64,000 bases of DNA from contig JAIGNY010001798.1 of assembly GCA_020152595.1 (NCBI GenBank), forward strand, positions 236,501-300,500, in the 5' to 3' direction. The stretch is from Chiridota heheva (Eukaryota > Echinodermata > Holothuroidea > Apodida > Chiridotidae). A program made the position numbers and the translations under genes. Under the pieces are notes generated by a model. It was not told the origin of the DNA. It did no database searches and saw nothing but the letters and a program-made list of their open reading frames with translations. Below are positions 22,850-34,724 of this stretch, in pieces. Every line of letters begins with the position of its first letter. Position 1 is the first letter of the stretch.

Positions 22850-24260
22850 CTGTAAACAACACAGGCCGTTACGTTAGACAGATTCTTGCAACCTTGGAAG
22901 TGTGGGGCCGGTGGCTATGGCCTGTCCGGCTATGAACTTAGTTACGGTATTTTAATATCTCGTTACATATAGCGTATACTATATGGGTCGTTAACATTGA
23001 TAATTGTTACAACCATTCTAATATAGTGTAACGTGCGGCGTATTCTGTATAGGCTGTTAACGTTGAACAGGTTGTTGCAACCATGGAGCTGGTGGCTACA
23101 GCTTATCCGGTTATAGACTCCTAAGTTGTTTTAAAGCCTCGTTAACATACCTCGTATACTATACGAGCCTTAAACGTTGACGTTGATTATTAACCTTATT
23201 ATTTAAAGTTATTGTAATAATATGTTAACGTCCTATATACTATATGCGCCGTCAACTTTGAACAGGTTGTTGCAGCTGTGGAACCGTTGCCGCTGGCTAC
23301 TTATGTCAGAATCTTAACTTATGTTAATTAGATATGGCGTTAACGTATGGCGTATGCTATACGGGCGGTTAACTTCGGAAGGTTGTTATAACCTTAAGTG
23401 GGGCTGCGGAGCCAATGGCTACGGATGTGGAGAAAACTGATACCGTACGCTGTACAGGTCATTAACTTAAATGCCGTTGAGCTTAACGTGCCGTTGCCTT
23501 TAACAGTTACCACGGTTGTGGATGGAGTTAAATTTACGAGTGTTCGTACTGCATATGCTATACGAGCCGTAACTCAGTTTGCTTCTCTTTATCACGGAGC
23601 TATAAAGCTAATGGCTACATGTGGAGGACTACCACCATACTCAGTATCTGTCCCTGTTATAGAGCCGTATGGATTTACGATAGCATAAATGTACTGCATA
23701 TGCTATAGGAGCTGTGAACTTAGTTACTTCTAATTACCACGGAGCTACGAAGTTAAGTGTCTACATGTGGGGGACTACCACCATACTCAGTACTCGTCCC
23801 TGTTAGAATAACTTGAAGTATTAAGGAGCCGTATGGATTTACGTTAACGTTAACATACTATCTATGCTAAACAAGCCATTAACTCAGATTACTTCTATTC
23901 ACCATGGAGCTATAAAGCTAGTGGCTACATGTGGGGGACTACCACCATACTCAGTACGTTTCCCTGTTAAAATAATGGCCACGGAACCGTGTAGCTCTTG
24001 GCTATTTGTACAAGAGGAAATGTAGTTTACGTAGTTTAAGCTACACTTCCTATAAGATTTGATCTATTATCACTTTACTACGTGGCTGAACAGCTAGTTG
24101 GTACATTTCCGGATTTACCGTACACTGTACGTTACGCCGTTTAATTCCCATGGAGCCAATCGGACCCATTCACCGGAGGCATATGGACCTGTAAAGCTTA
24201 GCTATGGACCCATATGGAACCATAGCAAAGTTAAATAGCAGGCCATTAACTCAGAGAGCT
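22850..24260. repeat. Highly diverged tandem array with conserved TATAC/TATAG and GTTAAC core
   Basis: A motif of the form GCGTATACTATACGGGC followed by a GTTAAC-like word recurs about every 65-150 bp (near 22972, 23038, 23153, 23233, 23350, 23443, 23551, 23697 and 23860). It alternates with '(c)catggagct.gtggctac' words. Three later units (about 23551, 23697, 23870) are longer and share 'ctacatgtgg.ggactaccacc' and 'actcagta' with much higher identity. The frame 23398-23688 spans several units and resembles no known family; I treat it as a by-product of the repeat. Confidence 0.7.
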
Positions 24261-24553
24261 GAGATCGAGAGAAGGAGTGCTGGGTGAAAAAAACAAAGTA
24301 AAGAGAAGGGGGTGGGAGTGAGGACTAAATATGGTTGTAGAGGGAAGCATGATGAAGGAAGGAGATAATTTTATCCAGAGTGTTTTTCTGGAAGAGTTTA
24401 GCTATCGAGTTGCGGGGAGCAAGGGAAGCTCTGGGAAGGTTGTACAGGGGCAAGCAAGGAGGATGTGGTGGACAGTGAGGGTGCAATGGCAATTGTTGCA
24501 GAGGGGTTGAGGGGAGCCAATAAGGAGGTGGGGGTGAGTGAGGTGGGTGTGAC

Positions 24554-25243
24554 CTATTTTATGACGGGTAATATAAACGTTGTCGACACGAGAGAGGTTG
24601 TTGATGGTGGGTTTGATTGGAATGGCGGGCTAGATGACGTGGAGTTTGTTATCAATTTAGGAGTCCCATGAGATTTGCCAGCGGTCACGAACAAGGGAAG
24701 CGATAAGCGGTTTGATGTCAGAAAGGGTTTTGGGAAATGAAAATGGGGTAGGGAGAGGTTAAGGGCAATCTTAGAGTCTGCATCAGTCCTGTCAATGCCA
24801 GGGATGCCAACATGGCTGGTAAGCAAGAGAAAAGTATACTTTTCCTGCAGAGGATAGCAAAAGGAGTTTCCAGAGGAGGCGGTGGGATGTGAAGTTATCC
24901 CATTTAAGATGGAGTAAAGAAGTAAGAACAGCCTTGGAGTCAGAGAAGATGGCAAAGCAGCTGAGCAGAGAGTACTCAATAAAGTTGAGGGCGAGAGGAT
25001 GACCTTTGCCTCAACTGAAAAGATGGACGAGTAGTCGGGAAGCCTACTACTGAGGGTGATGTCTTGAATGACAGCAGCAGCAGCTGTCTTGTCGCCTTCC
25101 TTGAAACCATCAGTATAGATGGAAGTGTAGTTTGAGAGTTGGTTTTTGATTTGGTTATGGAGATTGATGAAGAGCTTAGGGTGGGTTTGGGTTTTGTGAT
25201 GAGTGGAGAGGTCCAGATTGATAGAAGGGAGGGGGTGGCCCAA
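24554..25243 (-). pseudogene. LINE RNase H domain
   Basis: The frame has IYTDGFKEGDKTAAAAVIQD (first catalytic Asp in TDG), a later SVEAK (Glu) and SHVGIPGIDRTDADSKIAL, matching the final RNase H block. The order and spacing fit the RNase H of I-like LINEs, where it removes the RNA strand after first-strand synthesis. Decay elsewhere in the element makes activity unlikely. Confidence 0.8.
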
Positions 25244-25610
25244 AGAGGAAAAGTGGGCCAGGAGAAGGTGCCAAAAGTGGCGGGTTTAATGCTGAGATGG
25301 AGGTCTGATTTAATGTGTAAGCTAAAGGGAGGGGATAGGGTTTTAGTCCTATCAAAGATGGTGGAGAAATTGGGGTACCTAATGAGGTTGTAAACAGGGT
25401 TCTGGGTGTTGTTGAGGACTCTAAAAAGCATACGAGAGGCTAAGCTTTCTACACCTTAGCAGAAAGGGGGGTTCGTTGGCTTCAACATAAAGGCTGGTGA
25501 TTGGGGAGGTCCTGTAGACACCCAGACAAAGCCTAAGGGCTTCATTTTAGATTGTGTTGATGTGGTTGAGGTATGAGTTGTGAGTAACACAGTAGACAAT
25601 ATTGCCGTAG

Positions 25611-26413
25611 TCAAGCTTGGCACGAATGGTGAGCCTGAAGATTTTGAGGAGAGCATGGCGGTTTGCACTCCAAGTGGTGTACCTCCAAGAGGAGGCGGAG
25701 AAGGTTAAAGGAGCTGTTGCATGTCTGTTTGATGTTGCTGATGTGTTGCTTGTAGAAGAGCTTGGGGTCTAGAGTTAAACCCAAGAACTTCGTGTTTTTA
25801 ACTTTGGGGATGCGATTGCCATTGAGCACGAGGTTCGGGTTGAGGTGGAGGTTGTTAAAATGACAGAAGTGCATGCAGACTCTCTCGTCTTTGGAGAATT
25901 TAAAACAGTTATTGTTGCACCAGACTTGCAGCTGGTTGAGGCAGAGTTGGATCCTATTTTCGACAAGAGGAAAGCTAGTGGAGTAGAAGATGGTGAAGTC
26001 GTCCACGTAGAGGGTAAGTTTGATGTTGGGGCCAAGGTTGTCCGCGATGTCGTTAATGCTCAGCTTAAAGAGAGTGGGGATAAGGGTTGGAGAGGGTGTA
26101 GCCAATACAAACTTGGAACTGCCTGGGTGAGAGGAAGTTTTGAACAAAGATGGAAAGGTGGCTTCTGTGGCCAATGGTGTAAAGTTTGCAGATAATGCCG
26201 TATTTCCAAGTGGTGTAGCAAGCTTTCTCAAGGTTGCAAAAGATGGCGGCAATGAGGTGTTCCTTTTTTTGCAAAGGATTCTCGAATAGCGGTGTCGAGC
26301 GTAATTAACTGGTCTAGGGTATTGCGGCATTTCCGGAAGCCGCTTTGGTGAGGGGAGACGATTCTGTTGGTCTCAAGGAACCAGTTTAGTCTATGGTTAA
26401 TGATCCTGTCCAT
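25611..26413 (-). pseudogene. LINE reverse transcriptase, frameshifted, YVDD retained
   Basis: Two minus frames (26228-26413 and 25611-26330) give the RT: SPHQSGFRKCRNTLDQL (fingers), then a decayed palm A, then LTLYVDDFTIFYST with the catalytic YVDD intact. FLGLTLDPKLFYKQHI and the thumb follow. The frame changes between fingers and palm, so the protein is not produced as one piece. Confidence 0.85.
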
Positions 26414-27387
26414 AATTTTACAGAGAAAACAGGTGAGGGCAATGGGGCAGTAGCTGGAGGAGTTAGTACCATCCTTCCCGGTTTAGGGACGGGGATGACA
26501 ATAGCTGTTCTCCAGAGAGCGGGAAAAGAGTGTGAGGACCAAATGTGGTTGAGGATGTTAAGTAGAGTAGTGGTGGCCTTGTTGGGGAAGTGTTTCAGGA
26601 ACTGGTAGGGGATATTATCTGGGTCCTTGGAGGTGCAGCCAGCATCGTGGATGGCTTGGTTTAATTTAATTCATTTAATTAAAGGTGAGAGGGGTATTGT
26701 AGCTCTCTATAAGTTGTCGGAGGGAAAGGTGATACTCCGGGCTTTATCGCGAGCTTTTTTGGCTTTGAAAGCATTGGGGTAGTTGGCTGAGGACGAAATG
26801 TGGCTGAAAGAGGTGGCAAGGTGGTTAACGATGTCCTTTTTTATGGTGAGAAAGTTACCATTCCAAGAGAGATGGGAAATGGGAGACTTGTCCACCCTGC
26901 CGTGAGAGCTGTTAACTATTCTCCAAATCTTTTAAGTGGGGGTGTTGGTAGTGAGAGAAGAGATGAAGTTGTTCCAAGTGTTGGTTTTACTGTCCTTGAT
27001 ACTGCACCTGGCCTTGGCACAGCTGATGCGAAAGTTGAGGTTGTGGGTAGTCGAGCTAGTTTTGAAGTTCCCGAGGGCCCTTTTCCTGTTCTTGATGGTG
27101 GTTTTGCAGTCATTAGGTTTAAGGGGGAGGAAGGGGGGGGGGGAATAGAGCAGGTGGCAATGTTAATAAGGATGTTACTGAAGTTTGACATGGGATCCTC
27201 ACCATCGAGGAAATGAGGGGAGAGGTGCGAGTCACAGAGTGTTTGAAAAGGGGCCAGTCAGCCTTCTCAAGGTTCCAATTGGGGGTGTGGTCTGGAGGTG
27301 TGGTCTGTGGGGGTTTGAAAGTTAGAGTGTATAAGAAGAGGGTAATAGTCACTACCACAGAGATCAGCGATTACCTTCCAGCTAAAA

Positions 27388-27870
27388 TCAAGGAGGTTGG
27401 GGGAACAGATAGATAGGCCGATACAAGTAAGGGAGCCTGTGGCAGGGTGAAGGTAAGTAGGTCGGGGAGTTAGTGTTCAGCAAGGAGAGGCTGTGCTGTC
27501 GAAGAGTGTTTTCGATGAGCTTGCCTCTGGGGGTGGTGGTATTGGAGCCCCACAGAGGGTTGTGGGCATTGAAGTCACCAAGAAGGATGAAGGGAGAGGG
27601 AAGCTGAGAGATGAGGTTGTTAAGGCTGGTTGGCTGAACGTTGGTGTTGGGGGGGGGGGAAGAGGGGAGATAAATATTGCAAGGAATGATGGTTTTGTGG
27701 AGGGAGATAGACATACAGATGGCCTGAAGGTCGGTGTTAACATGAACAGGGGTGTGTGGGATATTGTGTCTAATGAGAATGGAGATGCTCCCACAGGCAC
27801 TGTCGGCATCCCCTTGATGTTTGTGATAGCAAGCAAAGTTGTCGAGGGAATAATGGTCATTGGTTTTCAA
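27388..27870 (-). pseudogene. LINE APE-type endonuclease fragment
   Basis: The frame contains FILLGDFNAHNPLWGS, the conserved 'GDFNAHN' strand of APE-like LINE endonucleases, preceded by a matching beta-strand series (AICMSISL, IIPCNIYLPSSPP). The DH motif at the end of the domain lies beyond the frame break. In an intact element this domain nicks target DNA to prime reverse transcription. Confidence 0.8.
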
Positions 27871-28588
27871 GAAGGTTTTTTTGTAGGCAGAAGACGACCG
27901 GGTTGAAGGTGGTGGCCAGAAGGTCTATTTCTTCAGAATTGGCCTTAGGCTTCTTATGTTCCATTGTATAATGTTGTGAATGTTATTGTAATTGTTTATG
28001 TTGCACGCCATAAGGAGGCAGGAGATTAACTTAAGGAAGATCTGTTGGGTCTGAGTTGGCTTATTTTTTTTTTTGATCTGTCCCTGTTTCTTTAAGAGCG
28101 GTTGTTTTCGAAAGTTGGACGAGAAGTATGTTCAGTAATCAAACAATCCATGTTCTCTTCCGTGTCATATTTGTGGGTTTGGATGGTGGGCTGTTTGTTG
28201 ATTGGTTGTTGGTTGGTTTGATAATTGTTTAATAGCTAGGTTGGCTTGAGTTTGATGTTTGATGGCATTAGAGGTGTTGGGGTAGGGGACGGCGGGAGCC
28301 TTAGAGGAGGAAGGAAGGTTGGGGAGAAAAGTGGTGGTGGTGGTTTGGGTAATGGGTGTGGTTGGCTTACTGGCAATGGTGATGGGCTTAGGACTGAGTA
28401 AGAAGAGCCAAGTGAGGTCGGTTTGGGTATGTGAGTCAGTTTTAGTTGTGTTAGGGGGGAGGGGGGGGGGCAATATTGGTGTTAGAGAAGACTGCGCTCG
28501 AGTAGGATGGTTTAGTGTGGAGGAAAGCGAGAAACTGCTTCCTGGCCTCCGGGTAAGTGATGTTGGGATTAAGGGATTTTAGTTTGGT

Positions 28589-28777
28589 TTATTTGCTTTT
28601 CCTGAAGCCAGGTGGGGCAGTCTTTTGAGGAGGGATGATTAGCTGGGTGCAGTGTGGGGTGCTGGTGCAGGAGGCGCTGTCATGGTCCAGGGCTCCACAG
28701 TTGCCACAGCGCACTTGGCTGCGGCAGGAGTTTTCTCCAGGTGTGCACTCCAGGAAAATACAGTTCAGAGACATCAT
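28589..28777 (-). pseudogene. LINE ORF1 C-terminal CCHC zinc knuckle
   Basis: The frame contains CGNCGALDHDSASC, a C-x2-C-x4-H-x4-C knuckle, within a cysteine-rich context. Such knuckles end the gag-like ORF1 of many LINEs and bind nucleic acid. The N-terminal part of ORF1 is missing, so the element is truncated here. Confidence 0.75.
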
Positions 28778-28790
28778 TGTGTTATTCTGT

Positions 28791-29414
28791 TGTGACTTAC
28801 ATACATTAAAATAACAGTCCTAATTATGTAAGGGAACAGGCCCAAATCCCCCAGAGTACTGATCACAGCCAAAACACTTATATTCTCTCCATTCACACAC
28901 CAGAAATAAACCTCTAACAATAGAAGCTGTACTTTGGACTGGCACATATCATAGCTTCAGCTTTACAAGTGCACCCAGGAAAAGTTTGCGTAGATCTTGC
29001 TTGTTTTTACCTCCCTTGAGATGAATATACATTAAAAGCCTAATATATTTTCTGTATCTAACTTTTGTGATTATTTTGCTGTATTTCATCTCTTCATGTT
29101 TGATGCTGCACATTTAAATAATGTTTCTGGGTTTTTTTCCACAGCTGAAGACGAAATAAAAACACCTGAAGCTAAAATATAAACAGCTGAAGCTACAACA
29201 AAAAATACATGCCGCCCAAGTTTTCTTTCAAATTCAAATTATGAAAAAAAATATATCTAGTATACTTCGATCTATCTCATTTGTTTCTTTTGATTGGAAA
29301 TGTGTTTATGTTCAGAATTAAATTGAAAACTTGGGCTGCTTTGCATTGAAGTTATATAAGAAATATACAAGTATATTCATCTCTTTGTTATTTCTTATTT
29401 TGCTACTTACTTAC
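28791..29414. other. Spacer without recognised gene
   Basis: AT-rich. Near 29145-29200 the words 'acagctgaag' and 'gaagctaaaata' recur as a small tandem duplication. Nothing else is recognisable. Confidence 0.5.
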
Positions 29415-29422
29415 TTCTCAAT

Positions 29423-29725
29423 TAGTGTTTACACGGGTACCCGAAATATCCGCGTACCGACCGATTGAGTTGCTACCCTGTTCCGAAAATACGGCTCGGG
29501 TATGGATTTTCATAATATTACCAATTGCAAACTGTTTCTGTTTCAGAATTGTATGTTAATAGAATAAATCTTAACTTGTCACAAGATTTTACAAGGTACA
29601 TTGTTAGATTTTAACACATACTACTTTTGCGAAAAATACTGAAAAGGCCTTGTCGGCAGGTCGGATACCCGACCGATAATGCAGGACGGTACCCGGTCCG
29701 ATTTTTGGACCAGGTGCAAACACTA
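29423..29725. mobile_element. hAT MITE, 303 bp, with 8-bp target duplication
   Basis: The left end is TAGTGTTTACAC and the right end is the inverse of TAGTGTTTGCAC. The perfect 8-bp duplication TTCTCAAT lies at 29415-29422 and 29726-29733. Inverted subterminal motifs follow (GGGTACCCG and CCGACCGA on the left; GGTCGGGTA and GGGTACCG on the right). These are hAT hallmarks. It is far too short to encode a transposase. Confidence 0.92.
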
Positions 29726-29733
29726 TTCTCAAT

Positions 29734-30645
29734 ACACAAGAAAATAAATATTTCCAACAGACCATGCACTGGCAACTGACTACGATCCTAAATATGGTAA
29801 ACCCTCCTATCAGAATTCCTGGGTTTACTTACAGATATCGTGTTAGTATGATTTGATTCCGTTTCAACTTTCCCACTCCGTCTGCAATACCACGTGTATT
29901 TCAATTAGACCCCAGCACTAATGAACGCCGTGCACTGATTTGAGACCCCAGCACTAATGAACAGCGTGCACTCATTTGCGAAGACCCTCCAAATCATGTT
30001 CCATGATAAACTTTTAAGCCTGTTAATATGAATTTCTTCTGTCACCTCTTAAAGGTGGTGATCTAAACATTGTATTAAAACTTACATAAAATTATCTGAG
30101 GTTACGTACGTCATGCAAGCCTTAAGAAACATGATAATAATTAGGTTTTTGTACCTTCAAAATGTTGCTATCCCACGATACACGTTCCAAATGGAAAGTG
30201 AACACGCGCTCTAGAATTGACCCTATAAAGTGCCGCTTCAATAATTAAAGTAGTATGTTGCATTTTTAAACATAACAATTTCTTCTTCAAATTTGTATTC
30301 AATTCCTAAGAAAAATAAGAGCCTGACGCCTTTTCTTTCCATTCACCTACTAAAGAAAGGTCTTTAAAGTCCCCCACCACGACCTGATCTTAATGTTTCC
30401 AGTTTATAAGGCATAGATCCGATTGTCTTCTTTTTCAGTATCAGTTTTACTCAATTCATGAAAGAAACGAGAGCCGCCGCCTTTTCTCTCCATTTACCTA
30501 CTGAAGAAATGTCTTAACTCCACCTTCCCCCCACCCACCCTCCCCGTAAGATATGATTTTAGTGTTCCCACTTATTTATACTTGGAAAGGTTTTTCAAAG
30601 CCCCCCAACATGATTTTAATATTATCACTTTTAGTCCCACACCAA
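29734..30645. other. Spacer with small local duplications
   Basis: A ~35-bp direct duplication beginning 'gaccccagcactaatgaac' lies at about 29909-29985. A diverged tandem duplication of about 150 bp covers roughly 30290-30600; both halves share 'gccttttct(t/c)tccatt.acctact' (about 30328 and 30479). No gene recognised. Confidence 0.6.
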
Positions 30646-30649
30646 CCAG

Positions 30650-32540
30650 AAAATGCTCTAAATCACCAGTTTATACCTTGTGCAACCAGCCGCTAAAACA
30701 TGTCAACTCCTACTAGAGCTGTGAATGTTTAGGGATAATAGTAAACGTGTACACGCCCAAAAATGCAAGCGTGTATCGTGTACACGCGTTTAGTACCGTA
30801 ATTTTCAGAAATACACCAAAATTGCTCCAAAAAATCGCGCAACCAGTATGGCAAAAGTACTGTCTCCATTACCTAAATAGACGCTGAGTTTGGCTTTCAA
30901 AATCGTAAAAAGTTTACTTCTACAGTATAAATCATCATTTTTATGGAAAATATGCATGGAAATTCAGTTAAGAAAAAACAGATAACTTTCTTTCAATGTC
31001 ATTTAAACTCAACATCGCGTAACTTTTTTGTCCTATTTGCTACGGCTTTCGAAATTCTTCTGTGAAAATCTTGCATACTAGGCCTATGATATACCTCGTC
31101 GTAAAACATTTCAAAACTATGCCACCACCACCAGAAAGTTCTGAAATATCAGTCCTCTCGAAAAAATGGCTGCCATCTTTGCGACGCATGCAGAATTTCA
31201 GCTTTGTTAAAACATTTTACTGTTTGTTTATTATGCAATATTTTTTCTTTCTTGCAAAATTTAATTGACTCATCAGGTAATATTTACATGTAAATGTACT
31301 GATTGTCACCATTCAAGTATTTTTCAAGTGTTTTTTGGTCGATTTAACAGCTTGTAAAACGGGCCTTGATTGCGTGGGATTTTAGGCCTTGTGGCCTAAC
31401 ATTAGGCCTATTGTTAGTTTCATTGTTTACTGCTGCACATTCGCGGTGCATTTTACAAGTTAGATTACTCAGATTTTGGCGTAATCAAAGTGCATAATAT
31501 CCTCATTCATTGGTGATTACGGCGCATTTGTGATTCTCACATTTAAAAAAAGGTTATGCTAATCAGGTTTACAGTTTGTAAAAAGTCATTGATTGGAATT
31601 TTGTCAGCTGAATGTGTGTGTGATTTGAATCATGAATGATCATATTGATTTTTAATGGCAAGACTGACTATGAAAACAATTACTCGCAATGCAGTATTTA
31701 GTAAACGTTTACAAGATTTGCGAACGTGTAGCGTGTACACTCTAAACGGTCACAGCTCTAACTCCTACCCGTACCTTGGTTTTGAAATTGATAATAAACT
31801 CAGATGGGATACACATATACACAACATCACCAACAAAGCAAACTCTGTACTTGGCCTAATAGGACGTAACCTCTCAAACTGTCCCACTGACGTTAAAACC
31901 ACTGCATATAAAGCTCTAGTTAAGCCAGTACTTGAGTATGCATCAGCAGTTTGGGACCCCCATCACCAGTGCGATGTAGATAAGCTTGAATCAATTCAAC
32001 GGAGAGCAGAGAGGTTCTGTATGGCAGACTACTCTTATAAATCCAGTGTCATTAGCATGCTTCATAAATTAGATTGGACCCCTGCTAATAACAAGAAGGA
32101 ACACCAGTCTAAAATTGCTACATTAAATCAATAAGTCTTGTCGCCATTGATAATGATAACCTGATCCCAAACGCAAGAATTAATACAAGAAATAACCATA
32201 ATCTGAATTTCCACGTTCCTTATGCTAAAAAGAATGTTTATAAATACTCCTTCTTTCCTCAAACACTAAAAGATTGGAATGCTTTACCATCGGACATTGT
32301 ACATGCACCAAGTCTAAACTGTTTCAAGGCTAAACTTGCTAAGCTTGTTAATTGATATTTTGTATTTTTCTCATACTTTTGCTACAGTACATGGTTGGCG
32401 CTCATGTCCTCTAGAAGGATTTTTGCCGACTTAACCTATTCAGATTCAGAAAGCAAGCAGTTATCTATGTTTTGCAAATATCAGCCTGAAGTTTAAAGTG
32501 ATAACAATAATTTTCGCATAAGACTGAAAAAAAAAATAAT
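30650..32540 (+). mobile_element. CR1-type LINE copy, 5'-truncated, interrupted by a hAT element
   Basis: Codons at 30650-30713 (KSPVYTLCNQPLKHVNS-like) join across the hAT insertion to 31769-32134 (PYLGFEIDNKLRWDTHIHNIT and onward). Together they correspond to the RT thumb and C-terminal region of the minus-strand CR1-type LINE at 32541-36410. The C-terminus (KDWNALPSDIVHAPS-like, 32270-32330) and a 3' UTR follow, with 'ttggcgctcatgtcctct' and a direct counterpart in the other copy. Stops and indels make it inactive. Its 3' end abuts the 3' end of the other copy. Confidence 0.85.
30714..31760. mobile_element. Non-autonomous hAT transposon, 1,047 bp, inside LINE coding sequence
   Basis: The termini are TAGAGCTGTGAATGTTTAG and the inverse of TAGAGCTGTGACCGTTTAG. 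The 8-bp duplication ACTCCTAC lies at 30706-30713 and 31761-31768. Removing the element and one duplication rejoins the LINE reading frame seen uninterrupted in the neighbouring minus-strand copy, so the boundaries are independently confirmed. Longer subterminal inverted words rich in GTGTACACG occur at both ends. Frame 31062-31268 and other short frames show no transposase motif. Confidence 0.95.
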
Positions 32541-32730
32541 GGTCTTCAAACATAGCCAAGGCTATGTTTATTATAATTTATGGCATTATTAAGATGACAG
32601 CAAGATTATAAGAATATCTAAATCTGAATCGGTTAAGTTGACAAAAATCCTTAAAGAGGACATAAACGCCAACCGAGCGTAAAAAGTTTGAGTAAAAAAA
32701 AACTATTTAGCAATACAAGTGTTAGTAAGT

Positions 32731-34190
32731 TTAGCTTTGAAACACTTGAGACTTGGTGCATGTACAATGTCTGGCGGTAAAGCATTCCAATCCTTTGGTG
32801 TGTGAGGGACTAAAAGAGTGTTTATATACATTCTTTTTGGCATAGGGAACCTTGAAATTAAGATCATGATTATTTCTTGTATTAGTTCTGACGGTGGGGA
32901 TAAGTTCATCTTTATTGATGGAAACAAGATTGTTATTGATTTTATATAGCACATGTAGCCGGTTGTTGTATCTTCTTGTTTTTAGCAGGGGCCAATCTAA
33001 TTTATAAAGCATGCTTTTTACACTAGATTTATAAGAGTAGTCTGCCATACAGAACCTGGCTGCTCTTCTTTGAATAGATTCAACTTTATCCACATCGCAC
33101 TGGTGATGGGGGTCCCAGACTGCTGATACATACTCAAGTACTGGCCTGACTAGAGCTTTATAAGCAGTGGATTTAATGTCGGTGGGACAGTTTGAGAGGT
33201 TACGTTTTAATAGGCCAAGTACAGAGTTAGCTTTCTTGGATATGTTATGTATATGTTTATCCCATCTAAGTTTATTATCAATTTCAACACCTAGGTATGG
33301 GTTGACATGTTTTAGTGGCTGGTTGCATAAGGTATAAACAGGTGATTTAAAGCATTTCTTAGAGGAAATTGACAAGATGTAGCATTTAGAGAGGTTGAAA
33401 TTCATTTGCCATTTGTTTTGCCATTGTTCAAGTTTGTTAAGATCATCTTGGAGGATTTGTTGGTCAGAGGGGTTATCAATTGTTCTGTACACAAGGCAGT
33501 CATCAGCAAACAGTCTAACTGTGCTGTTTATATTATCAGGGATGTCATTGACATAAAGAAGGAAGAGTAATGAACATAACACAGTACCTTGTGGTACACC
33601 GGATACAACCTGTTTAAAATCAGAGTTTTCACCATCACAAACAACACGCTGGATGCGGTTGTTGAGGAATGATGCAAACCAGGCCAGGAGATTTCCATCA
33701 ATGCCATAGGCGGATTGTTTGGATAACAGGCGCTGGTGTGGGACTTTATTAAAGGCTTTTGAGAAGTCAAGAATAGCCATAGAGACATTACTGTTTTGGT
33801 CAATTTGTTCGGAGATATCATTTATTGTTAAGAGGAGTTGTGTTTCAGTCGATCTTTTTGCACGGAAGCCATGTTGTAAATCAGTTAAGACATTATGCTC
33901 ATCAAGGAATTTCATCACATGTGAGTGGATTATATGCTCAAGGATTTTACTACAAATGCAGGTGAGTGAAATAGGTCTGTAATTAGCTGGGTTTTGTTTA
34001 TCACCTTTTTTAAAAACGCTACATATGTTTGCTTCTTTCCACTTGTTAGGAATAGTACCACTATCGACAGAGGTTTGAAAGAGATCAGTTAGAATTTCAT
34101 AGAGGTCATCAGCGTGTGTTTTTAGAAACCATGGTGGTATTTGGTCAGGACCTGAGGCTTTGTTGGGGTCTAGGTTATGAGTTGCTTTTT
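32731..34190 (-). pseudogene. CR1-type LINE reverse transcriptase
   Basis: The frame is open from about 34190 to the stop near 32731. The first methionine-type start in it is a GTG at 33918, but coding similarity begins upstream with NLDPNKASGPDQIPPWF and FKKGDKQNPANYRPISLT. It is followed by LQHGFRAKRSTETQLL, MAILDFSKAFNKVPH (motif A), SGVPQGTVLCSLLFLLYVND and VRLFADDCLVYR (motif C, aspartates kept). The thumb follows with YLGVEIDNKLRWDKHI and a CR1-like C-terminus. It would act in target-primed reverse transcription. The RT itself is nearly intact, but the endonuclease upstream is broken. Confidence 0.88.
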
Positions 34191-34724
34191 GACACCCTGT
34201 GGGGTAATTATAAGTTGGTTTATTTTGCTGTTGGACAGTGGTTTAATTACAGGGATTTGGGAGGTGTTTTCTTCTGTAAAAACACTGAAAAACTGGTCAT
34301 TTAAAATGTTAGCTTTAGTTTTAGTAGATCAGACACACCTACAGAGTTACTTCTTAATCTTTCGATAAAGGACCAGAATGCCTTTGGGTTTTCGTTAAGT
34401 GAGTTTTCAAGTTTATCACAGATGAAGGTGTTTCTAGCTTCTTTGAGGTTTTATAAAGTTTTTATAGGTAGTCCAGTCATTGGCTTGTTGATTAGACTTA
34501 GCTTTTTTAAACAGTTTGTTTTTTCCTGCAGAGATGGCATTGGATACGGGTGAACCAGGGCAGATTTAGTTTAGTTGAGGTGAATTTGTGAGGCGTGTTT
34601 TTATCAATAATCAGTTTAATTTCCTGTTCAAAGAAATTCCATTTTTCATCAACATCATCAATGGAGTTATTGAATTGAGTATAATATTGAATTGTAAATT
34701 TGGTCAGGTCTTCTTTTATTCGTT

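Larger units (their letters stand above)
24270..28790 (-). mobile_element. LINE with CCHC ORF1 end, APE endonuclease, RT and RNase H (I/Nimb-like), inactive
   Basis: Read on the minus strand this element shows, in order: a CCHC knuckle (28777-28589); a Pro/Thr-rich segment (28473-28165); an APE-type endonuclease (27870-27388); RT with YVDD (26413-25611); and RNase H (25243-24554). A LINE with an RNase H domain after RT belongs to the I-like group of clades (I, Nimb and relatives). Many frameshifts and stops separate the segments, so it is not functional. No clear poly(A) or tandem 3' tail is visible; the end is placed at about 24270 because coding similarity stops there and the degenerate array begins. 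Confidence 0.85.

Noticed and set aside
23398-23688. 96-residue plus-strand protein
   Set aside because: It spans several units of the degenerate array and matches no family; its frame is not kept in the neighbouring similar units.
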